11,031 nt of DNA from Clostridiales bacterium (GTDB lineage Bacteria > Bacillota > Clostridia > Caldicoprobacterales > UBA3941): assembly GCA_012522165.1 (NCBI GenBank), contig JAAYKZ010000303.1, forward strand, positions 1-11,031, read 5' to 3'. The notes beneath the pieces were generated by a model. That model ran no database searches. It saw nothing but the letters and a program-made list of their open reading frames with translations, and was not told the DNA's origin. Positions within the stretch are counted from its first letter, which is position 1. Every line of letters begins with the position of its first letter. The position numbers were made by a program, and so were the translations under genes. This document shows, one piece after another, positions 6,549-11,031 of this stretch.

Positions 6549-7374
6549 TCTTACCACTCCTAAAACCTGCCTCATCTATCTCTCCTTTTAAGTAGGACAG
6601 CATGGCTTTTTTGTCATTGCTCCTAATCAGTACTTCTCCAATCAAAACTGCGTCTATTCCCACTTTTTCCAGCTGCAAAATATCATGTCGAGTCTTGATA
6701 CCGCTTTCTGCAACATAGATAATATCTTCTGGAACCAGTTCCCTTAAAGTTATGCAATTTTGAATGTCAACCTCAAAAGTTCTAAGATCTCTATTATTTA
6801 CTCCTATTACCCTTGCTCCTGACTTAATTGCCATAATTACTTCTTCTCTAGTATGGGCTTCTACAAGGGCAGAAAGCCCAAGCTGGTCACAGATATTAAT
6901 AAAACTTTTAAGGGTACTGGTATCCAGCAGAGCACAAATTAATAATACTGCATCAGCTCCAATTAGCTTTGATTCATAAATTTGATACTCATCTATAATA
7001 AAATCTTTCCTAAGTACCGGTACACCCACCAATTGACTTATTTCTTTAAGGTAAATATTCCTTCCTTTAAAATACTCAGGCTCTGTAAGCACTGAAATAG
7101 CATGAGCACCCGCCTGCTCATAATCATAAGCAATTTCTTTGTATGGAAAAGCTGATGCTATTACCCCTTTGGACGGTGAAGCTTTTTTTACTTCGCATAT
7201 AAAGGAAATTCCTTTATTTTTTAGAACTTTTTCGAAAGCAAAATCTTCACGCCCATGAAACTTTTTTACCTTGCCTTTATGAAATAATTGAGATTTTAAA
7301 ACTTCTAAAGGCACTTTTCTTTTTGCAGAATCCAAACGTTTTCTTGTAGATTGCACTAAAGTCTCAAGAATCAT
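6541..7374 (-). CDS. trpC: indole-3-glycerol-phosphate synthase
   Basis: TrpC closes the indole ring, turning CdRP into indole-3-glycerol phosphate with loss of CO2 and water. All expected active-site motifs are present in the 277 residues: CEVKKASPSKG (60-70) with Glu61 and Lys63, VLRKDFIID (120-128) with the catalytic Lys123, VEAHT (171-175) with Glu172, GVNNRDL (191-197), AESGI (222-226) and the phosphate-binding GEVLIRS (246-252). The N-terminal 50 residues form the extra helices typical of this enzyme. The C-terminal tail after residue 260 is slightly longer than usual and contains the ribosome site for trpF. The nearest upstream ribosome-site-like sequence, GGAAGG after the trpD stop, is about 13 nt from the ATG, which is long, so initiation may depend partly on translation of trpD. 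Confidence 0.97.
   Translation of the reverse strand: MILETLVQSTRKRLDSAKRKVPLEVLKSQLFHKGKVKKFHGREDFAFEKVLKNKGISFICEVKKASPSKGVIASAFPYKEIAYDYEQAGAHAISVLTEPEYFKGRNIYLKEISQLVGVPVLRKDFIIDEYQIYESKLIGADAVLLICALLDTSTLKSFINICDQLGLSALVEAHTREEVIMAIKSGARVIGVNNRDLRTFEVDIQNCITLRELVPEDIIYVAESGIKTRHDILQLEKVGIDAVLIGEVLIRSNDKKAMLSYLKGEIDEAGFRSGKNA
6557..6561 (-). promoter_or_regulatory. ribosome binding site deciding the trpF start
   Basis: AGGAG on the minus strand, within the last codons of trpC, is 8 nt before the ATG at 6546-6548. It supports that start over the longer reading from 6575. Confidence 0.5.
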
Positions 7375-7392
7375 GTTTTCACAAACCCTTCC

Positions 7393-8406
7393 TTAATCTG
7401 GCTGATTTGTCAGCATTATAAATTTATTTAGCTGTTCCATAGCTCTCCCACTGTCGATAACTTCCTCAGCTATTCTCACACATTCCCTCAAAGTGAATTT
7501 ATCATAAAACATATATAGACATACTGCAGAATTCAACAGAACAATATCTCTTTTAGGTCCTTTTTCTCCACTTAATATTCTTCTAGCAATCTCAGCATTC
7601 TCTTGTGGACCACCGCCAACTAAATCCTCTGGTCGACAATATTTAAACCCAAATTGGCGGGGATCTAAGAAGAAACTATTTATATTCCCATTATTCACTT
7701 CACAAATAGTGGTTGAAGTAGTTAGGGTTATTTCATCTAAACCATCATGTCCGTGCACCACCATTGCTTTTTTTAAGCCTAGATTGTTAAGTACTCTTGC
7801 TAATGGTTCTACCAGGCTTTCATCGTAAACTCCTAATAATTGGTAATTAGCATCTGCAGGACTAGCAAGAGGTCCTAATATGTTAAAAATAGTGCGTACT
7901 CCAAGTTCTTTTCTAACAGGAGCAGCATATTTCATGGATGGATGATAGTGGGTAGCAAACATAAAGCAAATTCCAATTTCTTTCAAACTTATTTCACTTT
8001 TTGAAATGGGAATATCAATCTTTACACCTAAGGCCTCCAGAACATCAGCACTTCCACATTTACTAGATACGCTCCTATTACCATGTTTTGCTACAGGTAC
8101 GCCTGCTGCTGAAATTACAATGGAGGAAATAGTAGAGATGTTAAAGGTATTCGCTTGATCCCCTCCAGTACCGACTATATCTAGTACATCCCCTGAATGC
8201 TTAAGTTTGGCTCCACATTTTCTCATTGTCAAAGCACATGCTGTGATTTCATCTATGGTTTCACCTTTCATTCTCATGGCTGTTATGAAAGATGCAATCT
8301 GGGCATTTGTGGCCTTCCCACTCATAATTTCATCCATGACATATTTTGTGGTTTCAAAAGACAAATCCTCCTTGTTTAGTAATCTATGAATAGCTTCTTT
8401 TATCAT
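7393..8406 (-). CDS. trpD: anthranilate phosphoribosyltransferase
   Basis: TrpD joins anthranilate to PRPP to make phosphoribosylanthranilate. The 337 residues match the family length. The small helical domain (1-70) is followed by the PRPP loop DIVGTGGDQANTFNIST (76-92), then KHGNRSVSSKCGSADVLE (107-124), the anthranilate-side HPSMKYAAPVRKELG (155-169), RTIFNILGPL (171-180) and HGHDGLDE (218-225). The residue after GTGGD is Gln rather than the common Gly; this position varies among Firmicutes, so I do not read it as inactivation. The ATG overlaps the trpG stop by 4 nt (ATGA). In enteric bacteria TrpD can be fused to TrpG; here the two are separate. Confidence 0.97.
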   Translation of the reverse strand: MIKEAIHRLLNKEDLSFETTKYVMDEIMSGKATNAQIASFITAMRMKGETIDEITACALTMRKCGAKLKHSGDVLDIVGTGGDQANTFNISTISSIVISAAGVPVAKHGNRSVSSKCGSADVLEALGVKIDIPISKSEISLKEIGICFMFATHYHPSMKYAAPVRKELGVRTIFNILGPLASPADANYQLLGVYDESLVEPLARVLNNLGLKKAMVVHGHDGLDEITLTTSTTICEVNNGNINSFFLDPRQFGFKYCRPEDLVGGGPQENAEIARRILSGEKGPKRDIVLLNSAVCLYMFYDKFTLRECVRIAEEVIDSGRAMEQLNKFIMLTNQPD

Positions 8407-8984
8407 ATGGACTCACCACCTATTTGCACAAAATTTTTTATTATTACTGCCCCCTTGGGGGTCAATATGGATTCAGGATTAAATTGAAGACCAAAAACAT
8501 TATAATCCCTGTGTTTTACTCCCATGATTTCCCCTTCATCATCCTCTGCAATTACTAAAAGCTCATCTGGAAGGGATGTTCTTTCTACTATAAGAGAATG
8601 ATATCTTGCTGCCTGTATCAAAGGGGGCAGTCCTTTGAAGATACTGTTACCATTGGCTATATGGATATTACTTTGCTTACCGTGTGTTAATCGCTTTGCC
8701 GGTATAATAGAACCCCCGAAAACTTCACATATTACTTGATGACCAAGACCTATGCCTAAGATTGGAATTCTGTCTTTCAACTTATGAACAATTGCCTTAC
8801 ATATTCCGGTATTTCTGGGATGGCCTGATCCAGATGAAATTATAATATGGGAAAAAGATAATTTTTCTATTTCTTCTACAGTCATTTCATCATTGCGTAT
8901 CACTTGGGCATTACATTTGAAACTTCCTATAAGCTGTTCTAAATTATAGGTAAAGCTGTCATAGTTATCTAATAACAATATCAT
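8403..8984 (-). CDS. trpG: anthranilate synthase component II (TrpG/PabA type), glutaminase active site degenerate
   Basis: The 193-residue product is a full-length class I glutamine amidotransferase subunit. Its family hydrolyses glutamine and feeds ammonia to TrpE. The fold markers are intact: LLDNYDSFTYNL (4-15), GHPRNTG (54-60), LGHQVI (80-85), THGKQS (100-105), RYHSL (127-131) and NPESILTPKG (169-178). The catalytic residues are not. The nucleophile expected in G-x-C-L-G-H-Q is Gly79 (codon GGT, one change from TGT). The triad His of F-H-P-E-S is Asn169 (AAT, one change from CAT), while Glu171 remains. The oxyanion loop SPGPG is SSGSG (50-54). The subunit should therefore bind TrpE but not hydrolyse glutamine. 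The reading frame has no other lesion, and it overlaps trpE and trpD by 4 nt each. Inference: ammonia-dependent anthranilate synthesis, or glutaminase supplied by another protein. Confidence 0.93.
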   Translation of the reverse strand: MILLLDNYDSFTYNLEQLIGSFKCNAQVIRNDEMTVEEIEKLSFSHIIISSGSGHPRNTGICKAIVHKLKDRIPILGIGLGHQVICEVFGGSIIPAKRLTHGKQSNIHIANGNSIFKGLPPLIQAARYHSLIVERTSLPDELLVIAEDDEGEIMGVKHRDYNVFGLQFNPESILTPKGAVIIKNFVQIGGESI

Positions 8985-10444
8985 CCATTCACCTCCCTTG
9001 CCAACATAATTGCCTCCATTACGGCCTTGGCCTTGTTTCCAGATTCTTCGTATTCCTTCTCAGGAACGCTGTCTGCCACAATTCCCCCTCCTGCCTGAAC
9101 ATATACTTTGTCATTTTTCTTGACTGCCATGCGTATTGCAATGCATACATCCATATTGCCTGAAAAATCTATATATCCTATAGCGCCGCCATATATTCCC
9201 CTTGGTTCCTTTTCAAGCTCTTCAATAATCTGACATGCACGAATCTTGGGCGTTCCAGTTAAAGTTCCTGCAGGTAATAGGGCTTCTATGGCATCTAGGG
9301 CATCCTTATCTTCCTTAATATGTCCACGAACTTCAGAAGTGATATGCATAATCTTTGAATAGCGATGTATCATTTTATAGTTCACAACTTGTACACTAGC
9401 ATACTTAGACACTTTACCTAAATCATTTCTTGCAAGATCTACTAGCATATTGTGTTCGGCTAATTCCTTTTCATCTTCCAATAATGACCTTTCTAGCTCT
9501 TTATCCTGCTCCCAATTCTTACCTCTAGGCCTGGAGCCTGCTATGGGAAAGGTTGTAAGAATACCATCGCGTAACCTCACCAGGGTTTCAGGTGATGTGC
9601 TGATCAATTGTACATCATCATTTGCCATGAATACCATGTAGGGAGATGGATTAGTGGTTCTTAGAACCCTGTAAGCATTAAGAAGGCTATCTTGGTATTC
9701 TGTTTCAAATCGTCTGGAAATGACAGCTTGATATATTTCTCCTTTTTTTATAAATTCTTTTGTTTTATTAACCATATGGCAATATTCTTCTTTTGTGACG
9801 TTGCAGATAAAATGGGAAGTGGTTTTTATTTCAACTTTTGGTAGTGAAACTTTCTCCATAATAATTGAAGTAATATTTTCAATATCAGCAATAGCTTGCT
9901 TGTAATCCGATTCCATTTTGTTCACTTTTATATTGGCAATCACACTTATCTTTTGCTTAAGATGATCATAAACAATTATCTTGTCAAATAACATTAGATC
10001 AAAATCTTTAAATCCACTGTTTCTAAGTTTTAAACAGGGCTCTGAATATTTAATCATGCTATAGGCAAAGTATCCTACAAACCCTCCTGCAAATGGAGGA
10101 AATTCAGCTATCCTTGGTGCCTTGTATTCTGAAAAATATGTTCTTAGAATTTCAAAGGGTTTTTGGGAATGGACTACTTCTTTTTTCTCGCCATTTTCTT
10201 CAATAGTTATTTTTCCATTTATGCATTCAACTCGGGCAATAGGATTAAATCCTAAAAATGAGTATCTACCCCATTTCTCACCACCTTCTACGCTCTCAAG
10301 AAGACAATACCTATTGCTTATGTTAGAAATTTTTCTCAAAAGCTCTATGGGGGTTGTAAAGTCAGCATAAATTTCCTTGCGAATTGGAACAAGACTATAT
10401 TTTTTTGCTAACCTTTTGAATTCATTATAATCCGGAGTTATCAT
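8981..10444 (-). CDS. trpE: anthranilate synthase component I
   Basis: TrpE makes anthranilate from chorismate, using ammonia from TrpG or free ammonia. The 487 residues hold an N-terminal regulatory part with LLES (48-51) and [10 protein letters not shown] (56-65), and the chorismate-binding domain from about 215. The tryptophan-site motif NPSPYM (265-270) suggests normal feedback inhibition. Catalytic and Mg-binding motifs are all present: [10 protein letters not shown] (299-308), [18 protein letters not shown] (324-341) with the conserved His331, [13 protein letters not shown] (391-403), YGGAIGY (418-424) and [10 protein letters not shown] (450-459). So the synthase half looks active even though TrpG does not. 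ATG is preceded by GGGAGG at about 8 nt. The gene lies about 70 nt after the T-box terminator and overlaps trpG by 4 nt. The TrpE assignment over PabB rests on the motifs and the trp context. Confidence 0.97.
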   Translation of the reverse strand: MITPDYNEFKRLAKKYSLVPIRKEIYADFTTPIELLRKISNISNRYCLLESVEGGEKWGRYSFLGFNPIARVECINGKITIEENGEKKEVVHSQKPFEILRTYFSEYKAPRIAEFPPFAGGFVGYFAYSMIKYSEPCLKLRNSGFKDFDLMLFDKIIVYDHLKQKISVIANIKVNKMESDYKQAIADIENITSIIMEKVSLPKVEIKTTSHFICNVTKEEYCHMVNKTKEFIKKGEIYQAVISRRFETEYQDSLLNAYRVLRTTNPSPYMVFMANDDVQLISTSPETLVRLRDGILTTFPIAGSRPRGKNWEQDKELERSLLEDEKELAEHNMLVDLARNDLGKVSKYASVQVVNYKMIHRYSKIMHITSEVRGHIKEDKDALDAIEALLPAGTLTGTPKIRACQIIEELEKEPRGIYGGAIGYIDFSGNMDVCIAIRMAVKKNDKVYVQAGGGIVADSVPEKEYEESGNKAKAVMEAIMLAREVNG

Positions 10445-10513
10445 AGTAATAACCTCCCTTGATATTAATGATTTTATTTTTGTATGATGATTTACAAAAC
10501 TTCAGTAGGATAT

Positions 10514-10547
10514 AAAAAAAGCTTTTGTCCCAAAAAGGGACAAAAGC
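10514..10547 (-). terminator. intrinsic terminator of the trp T-box leader
   Basis: On the minus strand GCTTTTGTCCC (10537-10547) pairs perfectly with GGGACAAAAGC (10521-10531) around a five-nt TTTTT loop, followed by seven T (10514-10520). The 5' arm shares GUCCC with the antiterminator, so the two structures are mutually exclusive. Confidence 0.95.
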
Positions 10548-10687
10548 CTTAGCTTCTGCGGTGCCACCCTAATTGACGTTTTTCTACGCCCGCTCATTTT
10601 TGCATACTATCATATGCATCCAGCTGATAACGGGTAGGCCCCCCGTAAGCGCCTACTTTCTTTCGATTTCGGGCTTCCCTCACAAGT

Positions 10688-10690
10688 CCA
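10688..10690 (-). promoter_or_regulatory. UGG specifier codon of the T-box
   Basis: In the 3' side of the stem I internal loop the minus strand reads GAA-UGG-AC, opposite GAGUAGUA. UGG is the tryptophan codon, matching the operon that follows. Confidence 0.9.
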
Positions 10691-10877
10691 TTCGAAATAA
10701 TCCTGCAGCCGCATTCCCACCAACTAGCGACTCTCTGAATGCAAGTATTTATTTCTACTACTCTTGTTCCTCGGTTTAATGCTATATACAAATTGATAAG
10801 TATGTAATACAGGTAAGTAACTGAATTTATAAAGAATAAACATTTATGTCTATCATATTCAAATTTTAATTTTGGAA

Positions 10878-10906
10878 ATAGTACCACAATTTATTTTTCT
10901 TGTCAG
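10878..10906 (-). promoter_or_regulatory. putative trp operon promoter
   Basis: On the minus strand CTGACA (10901-10906) is separated by 17 nt from TACTAT (10878-10883), with a TG extended -10 element. Transcription would start near 10871, about 95 nt before stem I of the T-box. That is long for such a leader, so an unseen promoter nearer the T-box is possible. Confidence 0.45.
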
Positions 10907-10955
10907 TTAGTGTAAAGTTACCGTAGGGAATTAGAGTAATAAATTACCATAAGAA

Positions 10956-10984
10956 TTGAAAAGAAGATGACATCCTGTTAATAT
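10956..10984 (+). promoter_or_regulatory. putative divergent promoter at the right edge
   Basis: On the plus strand TTGAAA (10956-10961), a 17-nt spacer and TAATAT (10979-10984) precede an AAAGGA-like ribosome site near 11012-11017 and an ATG at 11029-11031. A second possible -10, TATAAT, lies at 10994-10999. The coding region itself is outside the window, so its existence is unproven. Confidence 0.3.
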
Positions 10985-11028
10985 ATTATTCACTATAATA
11001 AACAACTAACGAAAGGATGACATCTTCT
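10962..11028. repeat. pair of 15-bp inverted boxes flanking a possible start of a divergent gene
   Basis: AGAAGATGACATCCT (10962-10976) and AGGATGACATCTTCT (11014-11028) are inverted copies with a single mismatch at the shared central base. Each box is also nearly palindromic around GATG-A-CATC, and these cores lie exactly 50 bp apart. The left box fills the spacer of the putative divergent promoter; the right box covers the ribosome site up to the final ATG. Paired operators, an mRNA structure, or a mobile-element terminus are all possible. Confidence 0.5.
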
Positions 11029-11031
11029 ATG

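Larger units (their letters stand above)
10514..10775 (-). promoter_or_regulatory. tRNA-Trp-responsive T-box riboswitch of the trp operon
   Basis: Read on the minus strand, the leader has all parts of a classical T-box. Stem I begins with ACCGAGGA (10768-10775) and carries GAGUAGUA (10756-10763), the distal AGAGA and GGUG loops enclosed by a GCAUUC/GAAUGC stem, and a specifier codon UGG at 10688-10690, followed by A as usual. A helix GUAGGC/GCCUAC with an ACGG/CCGU pairing forms a stem IIA/B-like pseudoknot. A short stem III (GGCGU/ACGUC) leads to the T-box AGGGUGGCACCGC (10558-10570). The base after UGG is C, which pairs with the G73 discriminator of bacterial tRNA-Trp. AGGG and AC of the T-box can pair with GU and CCCU inside the terminator arm, forming the antiterminator. 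Uncharged tRNA-Trp should switch trp transcription on. Confidence 0.96.

Noticed and set aside
6303..6563. An 86-codon plus-strand open frame within trpF
   Set aside because: It is a shadow of trpF on the opposite strand; the minus-strand protein carries all isomerase motifs.
8197..8389. Two overlapping plus-strand frames opposite the start of trpD
   Set aside because: Both are antisense to conserved trpD sequence, in different frames, and resemble no known protein.
7393..8406. GTGGDQ instead of GTGGDG in TrpD as a sign of inactivation
   Set aside because: This position varies among functional Firmicute enzymes and every other PRPP and anthranilate motif is intact.
10594..10887. A 97-codon minus-strand open frame upstream of trpE
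   Set aside because: It lies across the T-box stem I to stem III region, has no ribosome site, and its sequence is fully explained by conserved RNA structure.
1..11031. CRISPR arrays, tRNA or rRNA genes
   Set aside because: No regularly spaced direct repeats, tRNA-like cloverleaf or rRNA sequence was seen on either strand.

Overview
The window is AT-rich DNA with AGGAGG-type ribosome binding sites, some TTG and GTG starts, and a T-box riboswitch in front of a trp operon. Together these point to a low-GC Gram-positive bacterium, most likely an anaerobic clostridium (Alkaliphilus/Natronincola-like is my guess from style only). Every convincing gene is on the minus strand, so the window reads from right to left.

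Right part (3875-10906): a complete tryptophan operon, trpE-G-D-C-F-B-A, converting chorismate to tryptophan. Genes overlap by 4 or 8 nt at trpE/G, trpG/D, trpC/F and trpB/A. The only sizeable gap inside the operon is about 110 nt between trpF and trpB. A putative promoter (10878-10906) is followed by a tRNA-Trp-sensing T-box leader: GAGUAGUA loop, UGG specifier codon, AGGGUGGCACCGC T-box, and an 11-bp intrinsic terminator. Uncharged tRNA-Trp should allow read-through into trpE.

The most unusual point is TrpG. The nucleophilic Cys is Gly79, the catalytic His is Asn169, and the SPGPG oxyanion loop reads SSGSG, while the rest of the protein is well conserved. This predicts a glutaminase-dead subunit and an anthranilate synthase that uses free ammonia or borrows another amidotransferase.

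Middle part (2688-3852): two small unrecognised genes follow trpA. One is a multi-pass membrane protein and the other is a membrane-anchored protein with a Met/His-rich tail. They share a putative promoter just after trpA and a strong terminator at 2688-2722. I see no terminator directly after trpA, so trp read-through into this pair is possible.

Left part (1-2688): about 590 bp with no convincing gene; a small GNAT-type acetyltransferase (NATD1/YjdJ-like); a ROK-family regulator with its own promoter and an imperfect dyad over it; and, overlapping the regulator's 3' end, a chromate-transporter-like gene that stops at about half length. The DNA beyond its stop is rich in inverted repeats.

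Far right edge (10956-11031): a putative plus-strand promoter with two near-identical palindromic boxes 50 bp apart, leading to an ATG at the last three bases. This may be the start of a divergent gene or a mobile-element end.
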